Positions 31,506 through 39,599 of a stretch of 49,548 nt of DNA are shown here, in pieces (position 1 is the stretch's first letter; every line of letters begins with the position of its first letter). The DNA is taken from assembly GCA_009777515.1 (NCBI GenBank), contig WRLR01000016.1:1-49548 (forward strand), given 5' to 3'. The position numbers were made by a program, and so were the translations under genes. Source of the DNA: Oscillospiraceae bacterium (lineage in GTDB: Bacteria; Bacillota; Clostridia; WRLR01). The notes beneath the pieces were generated by a model that did not search any database, was not told where the DNA came from, and saw only the letters and a program-made list of their open reading frames with translations.

Positions 31506-31605
31506 ATGACGTAGACATATACCTCGGTATATCTGCACATGCCTTGGAATGCCTTTACATGCATTTGTATGTCTTTACATACCTTGATATGTCTGGATAT
31601 GTTTC
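31506..31605. repeat. Five 20-bp degenerate tandem units between ECF genes
   Basis: Units start at 31506, 31526, 31546, 31566 and 31586. On the minus strand the middle ones follow A-A-G-G-Y-A-T-G-T-n-n-A-G-R-Y-A-T-n-C-n, each holding a small inverted repeat (for example GTATGT-AAAG-ACATAC). The array fills the 120-base gap between the S-component stop codon and the ATPase start. Confidence 0.75.
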
Positions 31606-32149
31606 ATTCTTTTTTCAGATCGGTGGATTGCGACTGGATGCGTGAATACGCGTATAGAAGGATCGTGCCCAGCACCAAAATATTCACAATGTTGCCGATC
31701 CCGGCCACCAGCCCCTGCAGCCACACTTTATCCGCCGGTTCGGCATACATCAGTATGTCGAGCGATGGCGCGACGCCTACCCAGCAAACAAGGTTCGCGG
31801 CAACCTGCACGACGTTGAACACAATAATCTGTCTGAGCTGGAACCCACCGCCTTCGGCTTTGTACCATTTGGCAAACAAGCCGATCAACAAGCCAAGAAC
31901 CCCCGTCGCTATCTCCCAGCTCCACCATATTCCGTACGACGTCACGTCCGCGAGGACATGGCCGATCAAGCCGCCGAGCGCGCCGCACACGGGGCCGAAC
32001 AGCGCCGCCATCATGGCGAGCAGCCCGTACGCGGGCACAAAGTCAGTGTTGGGGATGCCGGTCGGAATCCGGGCAAAACGCATAAGCACAAAAAACAGCG
32101 CTGCCGTGACGCCGGTAGAAACGACCGTTTTAACCGATAATTGTTTCAT
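31604..32149 (-). CDS. ECF transporter S component, UPF0397-like
   Basis: A 181-residue membrane protein with about five to six helices, the substrate-binding part of the ECF importer. It resembles the UPF0397 family throughout: T-G-V-T-A-A-L-F-F-V, I-P-T-G-I-P-N-T, L-F-G-P-V-C-G-A-L-G-G-L-I-G-H and L-V-A-G-I-G-N-I-V-N. Members usually sit beside a fused double ATPase and a T component, as here. The substrate is not established; vitamins or precursors are expected. GAGGGGG precedes ATG 32149. No riboswitch was recognised in the leader. Confidence 0.87.
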   Translation of the reverse strand: MKQLSVKTVVSTGVTAALFFVLMRFARIPTGIPNTDFVPAYGLLAMMAALFGPVCGALGGLIGHVLADVTSYGIWWSWEIATGVLGLLIGLFAKWYKAEGGGFQLRQIIVFNVVQVAANLVCWVGVAPSLDILMYAEPADKVWLQGLVAGIGNIVNILVLGTILLYAYSRIQSQSTDLKKE

Positions 32150-32280
32150 TGTATCAACGCCCCCTCAAATTGAATATTAATCACGAATGATGTTAAAGTG
32201 ACATGCCCTGGTAATGCAATTTTATTAGAGGCGATACCCAAAGTCAATAATAATCCATGGGGCGCGGGGGCGGGCGCCGG

Positions 32281-32355
32281 GACATCGATTATACGGCATG
32301 ATGAGGACATCGAGTATACATCGCGATGAAGACATCGATTATACGGCGCGATGAG
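32281..32355. repeat. 25-bp tandem repeat, three units
   Basis: Units at 32281, 32306 and 32331, each starting GACATCG; a fourth partial start at 32356 runs into the hairpin. The array is non-coding, between the S component and the secreted-protein gene. The gap 32150-32417 holds this array and the hairpin, nothing else. Confidence 0.85.
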
Positions 32356-32408
32356 GACATCGCGCCCTACGGATGCCTATTTTTCGTAGGGTGCGATGTC
32401 CTCATCGC
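32348..32408 (-). repeat. Palindromic element, possible terminator of the secreted-protein gene
   Basis: Arms 32348-32371 and 32385-32408 are complementary at nearly all of 24 positions, with the CCCTAC tail inside each arm. It begins 9 bases after the stop codon of the minus-strand gene ending at 32418. A T-run is lacking after the stem, so termination is only possible. Confidence 0.7.
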
Positions 32409-32417
32409 ACCGAAAAT

Positions 32418-33560
32418 TTATTCGTACTCGACATAGGGCTCACCGGTTTCTATCCATATCATCTCTTCGCGCCAATCGACATTGAAATCGATGGCACGGC
32501 CAATATCGCGCAGTTTGAAGTAGTTGTTGCCATCAATATTATATGCCGTAAAGCTGACTTCCCTTCCGTCCAGGTATATTTTTGACGTCGTCGGCATCGG
32601 CGTTTTGTTGCCCGTGCCCTTACCGGACATTTCTCCGCCGACCGGTACGTAAGGAAGGCCGCTTGTAAGCGTTATCGCGTCCCGCTCGTCGTCCCAATCC
32701 ACGGAAAACTGCTTCGTGGTGTCGACCAAAATATATGCGATGTCGCGCAGCTTGAAATAGTTGTTGCCTTCGATCAAATAGGCGTCGAATGTAACCGGCC
32801 CTCGGTCGATAAGGACCGTCGAGTCGGTGGGCGACGCTACAAGGCTCTGCGGCCTCCAGCCATTGGGCGTAGTACCGCCCGACGATGTGCCCGGTGTGCC
32901 GGATGGCGTTGCGCCGACCGGCTTCCCGCTTTGGTCGGTCAGCAGCTTCCAACCGGTCAACTCGACGTCATCCACGTCGATGTCACGAAAAAAATCTTCA
33001 AATTCCTCAACCGACATAACGCGCCTCCAGTAAGGCGTCATGACGGTCAATACAATGGTTTCCTCATCGATGTATTCATATTCATACTCCGCAACGAGCA
33101 CGTTGACATTTCCGTCGACAATCTTTGTATAGCGCCCGCCCCCGCTCCATGCGCTGGACGAGCCGCTGCCATGCATATACCCCAGTACGTTGATGCCGTC
33201 AAATAAGTCGCGATATCCTCCCCATTGCTCTATGCGAAGGAGCTCGCTGCCGTACCGGGTATAGATGAACACGCCTCCCCCGCTTGTCGCCATTATAAGT
33301 TCGTTTACGCCATTACCGTCGATGTCATAAAATGTATATGCGACATCAGCGATGTCGTTGCTTGGATAACCGCCCACGCCGATGATGTACCAATCGTCGT
33401 GATCGTTGCGAATCCCGTTGCGCGCCTCCTCGAACACCGTCGCGTACGCGAGCTCGTCCGATGCATAAGGGTCTGCCGCCATGACGGAGGCAGGCATTGA
33501 TATAAAAATAATCGCCAACATAAGCATCGACATATAGAACCAGATAAACCGTGTTTTCAT
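32418..33560 (-). CDS. Secreted protein with copper amine oxidase-like stalk repeats
   Basis: About 380 residues with an N-terminal signal peptide (basic start, long hydrophobic core, A-S-V-M-A-A). The first half holds an integrin/EF-hand-like D-I-D-G-N-G-V-N-E-L-I-M. The second half carries two copies of a module: V-T-F-D-A-Y-L-I-E-G-N-N-Y-F-K-L-R-D-I and V-S-F-T-A-Y-N-I-D-G-N-N-Y-F-K-L-R-D-I. These are typical of clostridial stalk domains related to the copper amine oxidase N-domain. It is probably exported to the cell surface; function unknown. The frame opens at 33599, but ATG 33560 follows GGGGG and starts the signal peptide. Confidence 0.82.
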   Translation of the reverse strand: MKTRFIWFYMSMLMLAIIFISMPASVMAADPYASDELAYATVFEEARNGIRNDHDDWYIIGVGGYPSNDIADVAYTFYDIDGNGVNELIMATSGGGVFIYTRYGSELLRIEQWGGYRDLFDGINVLGYMHGSGSSSAWSGGGRYTKIVDGNVNVLVAEYEYEYIDEETIVLTVMTPYWRRVMSVEEFEDFFRDIDVDDVELTGWKLLTDQSGKPVGATPSGTPGTSSGGTTPNGWRPQSLVASPTDSTVLIDRGPVTFDAYLIEGNNYFKLRDIAYILVDTTKQFSVDWDDERDAITLTSGLPYVPVGGEMSGKGTGNKTPMPTTSKIYLDGREVSFTAYNIDGNNYFKLRDIGRAIDFNVDWREEMIWIETGEPYVEYE

Positions 33561-33697
33561 AATAATATCCCCCATACAAATGTAAATGTAATTGAACATA
33601 CAATCGGTCGGCAGTCATCCGTTGCATTTGACCGCTGCGTCTGACCTTTGCAATTATATGATTAGACGTAATCCGCCAGGGAATTGTTCTATGCATT

Positions 33698-34438
33698 TCA
33701 TCCGCCGAGCAGCGTTAAAGCAACATCCGGCTTGTTCGTAATCACCGCGTCCGCCCCCATGTCCAGCAGGCACTTTATGTCTGCCTCGTCGTCTGCCGTC
33801 CACGCGTTCACGCCGATGTTGTGCCTGTGGCAGCTTTCTACGCACGCCCTGTCCAGCACTTGATAATGGGGGTGTATGTAGTCAGCTCCGATGCCGGCGG
33901 CGTATTTCCATACGTCTACCAGATAGCAATCATAGAGTATCCCCGTTTTTACGCCGGGGCAAAGCTTTTTAATGTCCACCAGCACCCTGTGGTCGAAGCT
34001 AGATATAATAATCCTGTCCAGCAGGGCCGCGTTGGCGCCCACACACGCACCGGATATAGCCTCCGCCACCAGCTTGACCAGTTCGGCGTCGTATGCGGCA
34101 GGGTTTGATTTGATCTCGATGTTGAGCGCCATATCATTACCAGTCATGAACGCCAGCACCTCGCAAAGCTCCGGGATTTTCTCGCCTGCGAAACCTGTGC
34201 CGAACCTGGCGCCAAAATCCAATGCCTTCAGCTCCGCCATTGTCTTATCCCCGAGAGCCCCGGCGCCGTTGCTGACCCTCTCCAGAGTAAAGTCGTGCGC
34301 GACCGCCAACCGATTGTCCAATGTCCTGTGGACATCCAGCTCAATCCCATGCGCCCCCTGCCCCAGCGCCGCTCGAAACGCCGCCATCGTGTTTTCCGGC
34401 GCATAGGCCGAAGCGCCCCTGTGCCCAATAACCTTCAT
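33698..34438 (-). CDS. Glycerophosphodiester phosphodiesterase
   Basis: A 246-residue GDPD-family TIM barrel that cleaves glycerophosphodiesters to glycerol 3-phosphate and an alcohol. The signature is complete: G-H-R-G-A-S-A-Y-A-P-E-N-T at the start, then G-I-E-L-D-V-H-R-T, V-A-H-D-F-T-L-E-R, N-I-E-I-K, and N-A-W-T-A-D-D-E-A-D at the end. ATG 34438 follows GGAGG; the upstream TTG 34453 overlaps that site and is rejected. There is no signal peptide, so it is cytoplasmic. Confidence 0.93.
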   Translation of the reverse strand: MKVIGHRGASAYAPENTMAAFRAALGQGAHGIELDVHRTLDNRLAVAHDFTLERVSNGAGALGDKTMAELKALDFGARFGTGFAGEKIPELCEVLAFMTGNDMALNIEIKSNPAAYDAELVKLVAEAISGACVGANAALLDRIIISSFDHRVLVDIKKLCPGVKTGILYDCYLVDVWKYAAGIGADYIHPHYQVLDRACVESCHRHNIGVNAWTADDEADIKCLLDMGADAVITNKPDVALTLLGG

Positions 34439-34643
34439 AATAAAATCCTCCAAAATAATCTATAATTCTATATAGAACTCAACCTGTGGTTGCAAATTTA
34501 TTTACACCGCTTAATCAATGATACATTCCGGTTCCCCCAAAACAATTATATTATAGAAAAAGCAAAAACGTCTGCATAAACATTAAAAATCGAAAGCATG
34601 TGAATAAAATCGAATACAAATAAATAAAATGAAGGAGATTAAT

Positions 34644-36548
34644 ATGGACACGGATAAAACCGGGGCGCGGATAGCGTCGATGCGCAAGGAGCGGGGGTTA
34701 ACGCAAGAGAGCCTTGCGGAGATGCTGGGCGTCAGCCCTCAGGCGGTTTCAAAATGGGAGAACGGGCGCGCGCTGCCGGAAACCGCGCTGCTGCCGGGCT
34801 TGGCGAAAGCGCTGGAAACAAGCATCGACTCGCTGTTCATGGACAGTAGCCTCCGCATCCTATCAGCATTTTATGGCGACGGGATAGAGAGCCACAATGT
34901 GGCAAACCGCCTGAACAGGCTCATTGAGGACGGCGCGCTGGAAATCGACGTCAACGGCACATCGCTTGCCTGCCAGATAGCTAATAACCGTCCAAGGTAC
35001 CTGATCGTCAAATATCAAGAGGAACAGGGCGTCTTTTACGCATATGCCGGCGAAGGCGACCGTTTTTCAATTGATGCCGGGAGCCGGACAGGGAGCCGGA
35101 CAGAGAGCCGGACAGGGAGCCTGGCCGAGAACCGCGTCGGGAGCCGGGGCCTTTCTCCGTCCGACAAGGCTGAAATCGTCGCGGCCGCTTACGGCACGGC
35201 CAGGGCGCATTACGACGCCATGGGAAAGATTGCGCACTATAAAGTATTCGGCTGGGGCGAATACAGCGCGAACCACGAAACATTTCCCAGCGATCCCGCG
35301 AACGATGAACCGGAATACCTGACTTTCGTATATATGAACCGGGACGGCCTGCACCTCATCACCTGCGAGGAGGGCGAGAGCATCGCATACAACGGCGACA
35401 GAACCGGGCTGTACAGAAAGCAGCAGACAGGCGAAGCGTTCATCCCAAACGTCCCGATGCTGCCGCCGTTCGGCAAGGGCTGGGAATGCTCATGGGCTGC
35501 CGCGCTGACCGCCGCGCTGCAGGCGATGAGCCACGCGGCGAGCTATGAGCAGGTGATGGGCGTGTCCGGCGCATGCTACAGGCTCGCGTTCTGCTCGCCG
35601 GGGTGGGACTACAGCTCGGTAGATGGGTTAGTCGCGTACGACTACGCCACCCCCGCTTTCAAGGCGTTCGGCTATGCGGAGGAGCGGCACGGCCACGTCG
35701 AAAAGGCGGACAGGGCCGCCCACCGCGAGCGGATTATGAAAGACATCCGCCGCTGCATGCCGGTGCTCGGCATAAACCTGCGCGTCGCGGCCGAGTGGGG
35801 GGTCATATGCGGCTACAGGGACAACGGGGAAGTGCTGTTCTGCCGGACAAAGTACGACAAACCCACCATCGAAAATGATCCGGAATTCATGCGAGGCCGC
35901 CCGGAATTCAAAAAGGAATGGCTCGGGCCATATAATTACATGCAGGTCGACAATTGGCCGTTCCTCATTTCGTATTTCACCGATCACAACCACCAGGCGC
36001 CGAGCGATGCGGAGAACCTCGTAAATTCATTGAAGGTTTTCGTCGACTGCTCCGGGCAGGAAAGGGACAGCGGCTACCGCATGGGGTTCCAGGCGTATAA
36101 AGTATGGATGGGCGACCTGCTGGACGACGAGTGGTATGAAAAAAACGACGACGAGCAGCTTGCACGGCGTCTATCGGTCAACCAATTCTGTACGCTGGCG
36201 CTGCTCGACGCGAGACGCGCGGCGTATGCATATCTGAGCGGCAGCGCGTCCCTGTTGCCTGGAGTGGACGGCGGCTTGGGAGGCAGAGTGAGCAGTGGCT
36301 TGGGAGGTAGTGAGAGCAGCGGCGTGGACGGCGGCATAAATCGGATTGCCGAACTGTTCCGTATCATCGCCGATAATGCGGAGCGAATACATAGGATGCT
36401 CGACAGTGGCGAGTACCTGGAAGGGGCGCGGGCGCGCCGGTTCTGGACAGCGCAAATGCGGCAGGAGCAGGCGGGCCTGCTGGCGCACATGCTGGATGCC
36501 GAACGAGAGGCGGCGTCACTCGCGAAGTCTTATATAGAGTCTAATTGA
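34644..36548 (+). CDS. XRE regulator fused to a C39/BtrH-like cysteine-peptidase-type domain
   Basis: About 634 residues. XRE helix-turn-helix at 8-62 (L-T-Q-E-S-L-A-E-M-L-G-V-S-P-Q-A-V-S-K-W-E-N-G). A middle region (about 65-140) resembles the DUF3395-type beta domain (S-A-F-Y-G-D-G, then N-R-L-I-E-D-G-A-L-E-I-D-V-N). Then a C39/BtrH-like module has a candidate nucleophile in W-E-C-S-W (Cys282), M-G-V-S-G-A-C-Y-R-L-A-F and E-W-G-V-I-C-G-Y (W385). A helical tail holds G-F-Q-A-Y-K-V-W-M-G-D-L. The last two motifs are shared with the MerR giant at 4633-7560. The peptidase His is replaced by W-G in both, so a binding or transfer role may be likelier than proteolysis. Repeats at 145-161 and 540-564. 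AAGGAG decides the start at 34644. Confidence 0.8.
   Translation: MDTDKTGARIASMRKERGLTQESLAEMLGVSPQAVSKWENGRALPETALLPGLAKALETSIDSLFMDSSLRILSAFYGDGIESHNVANRLNRLIEDGALEIDVNGTSLACQIANNRPRYLIVKYQEEQGVFYAYAGEGDRFSIDAGSRTGSRTESRTGSLAENRVGSRGLSPSDKAEIVAAAYGTARAHYDAMGKIAHYKVFGWGEYSANHETFPSDPANDEPEYLTFVYMNRDGLHLITCEEGESIAYNGDRTGLYRKQQTGEAFIPNVPMLPPFGKGWECSWAAALTAALQAMSHAASYEQVMGVSGACYRLAFCSPGWDYSSVDGLVAYDYATPAFKAFGYAEERHGHVEKADRAAHRERIMKDIRRCMPVLGINLRVAAEWGVICGYRDNGEVLFCRTKYDKPTIENDPEFMRGRPEFKKEWLGPYNYMQVDNWPFLISYFTDHNHQAPSDAENLVNSLKVFVDCSGQERDSGYRMGFQAYKVWMGDLLDDEWYEKNDDEQLARRLSVNQFCTLALLDARRAAYAYLSGSASLLPGVDGGLGGRVSSGLGGSESSGVDGGINRIAELFRIIADNAERIHRMLDSGEYLEGARARRFWTAQMRQEQAGLLAHMLDAEREAASLAKSYIESN
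35079..35126. repeat. 12-bp tandem repeat inside the XRE gene
   Basis: Four 12-base units based on GGGAGCCGGACA (35079, 35091, 35103, 35115), encoding G-S-R-T units in the linker before the second sensor region. Confidence 0.9.
36264..36335. repeat. 24-bp tandem repeat inside the XRE gene
   Basis: Two 24-base units starting GGCTTGGGAGG (36273 and 36297), framed by two copies of GTGGACGGCGGC (36264 and 36324). Encodes a Gly/Ser-rich loop in the helical tail. Confidence 0.88.
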
Positions 36549-36606
36549 GTCGCGGTTGAGGCGGTTGAGGCGCGGTTGAGTCGCAGTTGAGGCGGTTGAG
36601 TCGCTC
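36543..36606. repeat. 9/11-bp tandem array at the stop codon of the XRE gene
   Basis: TTGAGTCGCGG and TTGAGGCGG units alternate about six times. The stop codon TGA (36546-36548) is inside the first unit. Confidence 0.8.
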
Positions 36607-36688
36607 GAAGAGTTTGTTTGACGGGTCTATATTAATTAAAAAATGTATGGTATCATGCGGTATATAATTTTCGGGGGTGTGCCGTGTC

Positions 36689-37711
36689 ATGAAAACAATC
36701 ATTATCGGGGCTGGCGGCATCGCGGAGCCGCACGCGAGGGCCCTTACGGCCCTCGGGGTCGAGATTGCCTTTGTGCTGGACGTCAACAGAGACAGCGCTG
36801 CCGCGCTGGCGGCTCGCCACGGGGGGCGCGTGATAGACAGCCTGGACGAGCAGTCGCTGGGCGAGGTAGACATAATCCATCTGCTCACCCCGCCATCGCA
36901 GCGTGTGGAATATGTACGCAAGGCAGCCGCCGCCGGCAAACACATTTTGATAGAGAAGCCCATCGCCGCTTCGGTCGAAGACGCGAAGGCGATCATATCG
37001 CTGGTTGAAGAAAGCGGCATAAAGCTGATGGTCAACTTCAACCACCGCTTCCGCGACGGCTATGTGATGTTAAAAGATGCGTATGATAGCGGAGCCCTGG
37101 GCGGCATCGTCAGCATATACTCCCACAGGCTGGGCGTCGGCCACGGCTTCCTGGGCGCGCTGAGGCCGAGCTGGCGCACGCAGAAGGAGTTCATCTGCGG
37201 GATGTGCGTCGAGTCGCTCTCGCACGACATCGACATGATAATGCAGATCGCCGGCGGGGTCGACTCGGTCAGTGCCGTTGTAGGCGAATCGCTGGCGGAG
37301 CTGCCCGGCTTCGACAACAACGCGAGCGTCTCTTTCCGCACGGACAAAGGCGCCGTCGGGTCGATCCACGCCAGTTGGTCCTCACACCTCGGGCACAGCG
37401 AGAGGGGGGTAATCGGCACAAAAGGGAGCGCGGTGATTTCCGGCGGGGACCTGTTCAATTTCGAGGAGTTCACCATTAAAACAGAGGACATGCCCTACCC
37501 CCAAGTCACCAAGGTAGGCGAGGTGTTCGCGCTGGGCAATATTGGGGAGAGTTCTTTCATCCGCACAAACGGGCATTTCATCGAATGCATTAAAAACGGC
37601 GGGGTACCGCAGGCGACGGGCAGGGACGGGCTAAACGCGCTGATCTTTTCGCGCGCAATCCTTGAATCTTCAAAGATAGGCAAGGCTGTCCCGGTAAATA
37701 TCAGGAAATAA
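36689..37711 (+). CDS. Gfo/Idh/MocA-family oxidoreductase
   Basis: About 340 residues. An N-terminal Rossmann fold (I-I-I-G-A-G-G-I-A-E-P-H) is followed by the family E-K-P motif (I-L-I-E-K-P-I-A-A) and a C-terminal alpha/beta domain with the G-x-C-x-E-S-x-x-H-D-I-D-M segment around the expected catalytic His. These NAD(P)-dependent enzymes oxidise or reduce sugars, inositols and related compounds. ATG 36689 follows GGGGGTG; the frame opens at GTG 36677. It is the first gene of the carbohydrate region. Substrate not deducible. Confidence 0.9.
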   Translation: MKTIIIGAGGIAEPHARALTALGVEIAFVLDVNRDSAAALAARHGGRVIDSLDEQSLGEVDIIHLLTPPSQRVEYVRKAAAAGKHILIEKPIAASVEDAKAIISLVEESGIKLMVNFNHRFRDGYVMLKDAYDSGALGGIVSIYSHRLGVGHGFLGALRPSWRTQKEFICGMCVESLSHDIDMIMQIAGGVDSVSAVVGESLAELPGFDNNASVSFRTDKGAVGSIHASWSSHLGHSERGVIGTKGSAVISGGDLFNFEEFTIKTEDMPYPQVTKVGEVFALGNIGESSFIRTNGHFIECIKNGGVPQATGRDGLNALIFSRAILESSKIGKAVPVNIRK

Positions 37712-37737
37712 TGAAATTGATTTATGTATTCGATAGG

Positions 37738-37859
37738 CGATTGTAAAAGTCGCGGACGCACAATGTGCGTCCCTACATATGGGCAGCCAATTTTGCATAT
37801 ATGCAAAATGTTGTAGGGGCGAACAGTGTTCGCCCGTAAAATGTCGGCTTTTACAATCG
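37738..37859. repeat. Compound nested palindrome
   Basis: Outer arms 37738-37752 and 37845-37859 pair at 14 of 15 bases. Inside lie a hairpin with CCCTACA tail (37754-37777), a perfect 18-base palindrome TTTTGCATATATGCAAAA (37791-37808), and a second hairpin of the GGGCGAACA type in reverse orientation (37812-37836). It fills the gap between the oxidoreductase and the ADP-ribosylglycohydrolase-like gene. Confidence 0.88.
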
Positions 37860-37891
37860 ACTATTATTAATTCGAAATTTGGAGGTATTAT

Positions 37892-38956
37892 ATGGCTGTT
37901 ACGTTAAAAGACAAGTTTTTGGGTACCATCGCGGGTTGCCACATTGGCTCCGCAATGGGCGCAGCAGTGGAAGGCATGACTTACCAGCAGATTGAATCGA
38001 AGCACGGCTATGTCGACAAATTCCTGCCGTACGAGCATTACGGCAACGGCTGGCTGCGTGAGCCGGGCACTACGGAGGACGGCGTCGAGCGGCAGAAACT
38101 CATGATTTGGGCCATCCTGGAGAAGCAGGACAGGGTCAGCGCGGAGGACGTCAAGCAGGCGTGGCTCAAGCACATGAACCCCAATGCGCCAGGCACGGTT
38201 TCGGAGCCTTTTGAGGGCATCCTCTATAAAATGGCGCAAGCGGGCATCCCCGGTAAAGAGATTGGGCGCTACTGCGACTACGCCGGGCTGAACAGTTTCG
38301 CACGGTCATGCCACGCAATCGGGCTGATCAACGCGGGCAACATCGAAACGGCGAAAGAGGACATCCTCGAAGTCGGCCAACTCTACCAGACAGCCAACAG
38401 CCGGGGCCTAAAATGGGCGTGCGTCACGGGCATCGCCATCGCAGCCGGCGCCGCGCCGGGGGCGACGGTGGACTCCGTCATTGCAGCCCTGTACGACAAC
38501 TGCGACCCGGACATGGTCGTGCGCGAGCTGGACAGGGAGCTGAAAAAGACGCAGGGCTTTACGGACATACGGGAGATGCGCGTGTATTTCGACGACGTGT
38601 ACGCCGGCAAAGGCCTCCCTTATGCGATGAGTTTCGCTAATGAAGTCGTGACCAAGGCCGTCTGCATATTCAAGATGGTCAAGGGCAACACAAAAGAAGC
38701 CGTGCTGGGCGGCGTGAACATCGGCAGGGACACGGACTGCCTCGCCGCCGTCGCGGGCGGCATAGCCGGGGCGCTGACAGGCAGCGCGAGCATCCCGGGC
38801 GAGTGGATTACCCAGCTCGACAAGGCGACGACGCTCAACAAGAACACGAACTCGCAGCGGACGCTCGCAGAGAATGCCGACGGCCTGTATGGGGCGTTCA
38901 TGGCGAGAATAGGTAAAATGAAGGCCTACGCCGAAACGATGCAGGGCGCCGAGTAA
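37892..38956 (+). CDS. ADP-ribosylglycohydrolase family protein
   Basis: A 354-residue all-helical protein of the DraG/ADP-ribosylglycohydrolase family. It begins with D-K-F-L-G-T-I-A-G-C-H-I-G-S-A-M-G, and the late metal motif is intact: G-V-N-I-G-R-D-T-D-C-L-A-A-V-A-G-G-I-A-G. The first motif, usually T-D-D-T, reads T-T-E-D-G-V-E, so metal binding may differ. Near sugar genes, such proteins may act on N-glycosidic nucleosides or sugars rather than ADP-ribosylated protein; this is inference. GGAGG precedes ATG 37892. Confidence 0.87.
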   Translation: MAVTLKDKFLGTIAGCHIGSAMGAAVEGMTYQQIESKHGYVDKFLPYEHYGNGWLREPGTTEDGVERQKLMIWAILEKQDRVSAEDVKQAWLKHMNPNAPGTVSEPFEGILYKMAQAGIPGKEIGRYCDYAGLNSFARSCHAIGLINAGNIETAKEDILEVGQLYQTANSRGLKWACVTGIAIAAGAAPGATVDSVIAALYDNCDPDMVVRELDRELKKTQGFTDIREMRVYFDDVYAGKGLPYAMSFANEVVTKAVCIFKMVKGNTKEAVLGGVNIGRDTDCLAAVAGGIAGALTGSASIPGEWITQLDKATTLNKNTNSQRTLAENADGLYGAFMARIGKMKAYAETMQGAE

Positions 38957-38971
38957 AAAACCAAAAACGCC

Positions 38972-39022
38972 TCAATGAAAACAACCGCCAGTGCGAATAA
39001 AACTGGCGGCTGTTTTCGTTGA
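38972..39022. terminator. Bidirectional hairpin between convergent genes
   Basis: Arms 38972-38992 and 39002-39022 (core ACCGCCAGT/ACTGGCGG with flanking AAAACA/TGTTTT) form a long stem. It lies between the ADP-ribosylglycohydrolase-like gene and the convergent YhcH gene, with A/T tracts on both sides. Confidence 0.75.
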
Positions 39023-39078
39023 ATCAGCATTCTAAGCAGCAGTATGGTTATGCCGCGCCTGCGCTTGGGCCAATACTG

Positions 39079-39531
39079 TTATGCATCCCCTTTAAATACG
39101 CATTTAACGCCTTCTGCCGGTTCGCCGTTCGCTATGGCGGGCTTGTGCGCGTCTTCGGGCATGACAAGGGCGAAGTAGCCTTCTTCGACCAACACTTGCG
39201 AACCCTTTACCGTGTCTGAAAAGAACTCTACGTCGCGTTCCGCTACATATTCCACAGACTGCGTGACATGCTTTGCCGGAATCCAATCAAGAATCTCCGC
39301 CCCTTTTATCACCACATGTATGTCCATATGGGTGTGGTGGGTTTCCCACCTGGCGGTTTCCGGCAGCTTGGTCGTATACTTAAAAGGCGAATAAACATAT
39401 GGGCTTCCTTCGATCTTCGTCCTTTCAGAAGGGAGCCCTGTCAGTCCTTTTGAAAAAAAAGACGCCAGCCCCTCACAGTTAGGTATGATGTTTTTGTACC
39501 TGCCGATGTTTTCCAGTTTGTCAACGATCAT
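39079..39531 (-). CDS. YhcH/YjgK/YiaL family protein
   Basis: A 150-residue cupin-fold protein of the YhcH/YjgK/YiaL (DUF386) family. The metal-binding set is visible: W-E-T-H-H-T-H-M-D-I-H-V-V-I-K-G, then P-E-D-A-H-K-P near the end. Relatives act with sialic acid, 2,3-diketogulonate or beta-galactosidase (EbgC) systems, possibly as sugar mutarotases or lyase helpers. ATG 39531 follows GGAGGTG; the GTG at 39549 overlaps that site and is rejected. It is divergent from the dehydrogenase operon, fitting a sugar-acid pathway. Confidence 0.88.
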   Translation of the reverse strand: MIVDKLENIGRYKNIIPNCEGLASFFSKGLTGLPSERTKIEGSPYVYSPFKYTTKLPETARWETHHTHMDIHVVIKGAEILDWIPAKHVTQSVEYVAERDVEFFSDTVKGSQVLVEEGYFALVMPEDAHKPAIANGEPAEGVKCVFKGDA

Positions 39532-39599
39532 TAAATATAACACCTCCAAATATTTTAAATTTTCTTAACATTCCAAATATTCCAGATGATCCATATGTT

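Noticed and set aside
32150..32280. Riboswitch upstream of the ECF S component
   Set aside because: No conserved TPP, FMN or cobalamin motif could be found in the short leader.
32281..32371. Possible CRISPR array
   Set aside because: The 25-bp units are directly adjacent with no spacers, and no cas gene is present.
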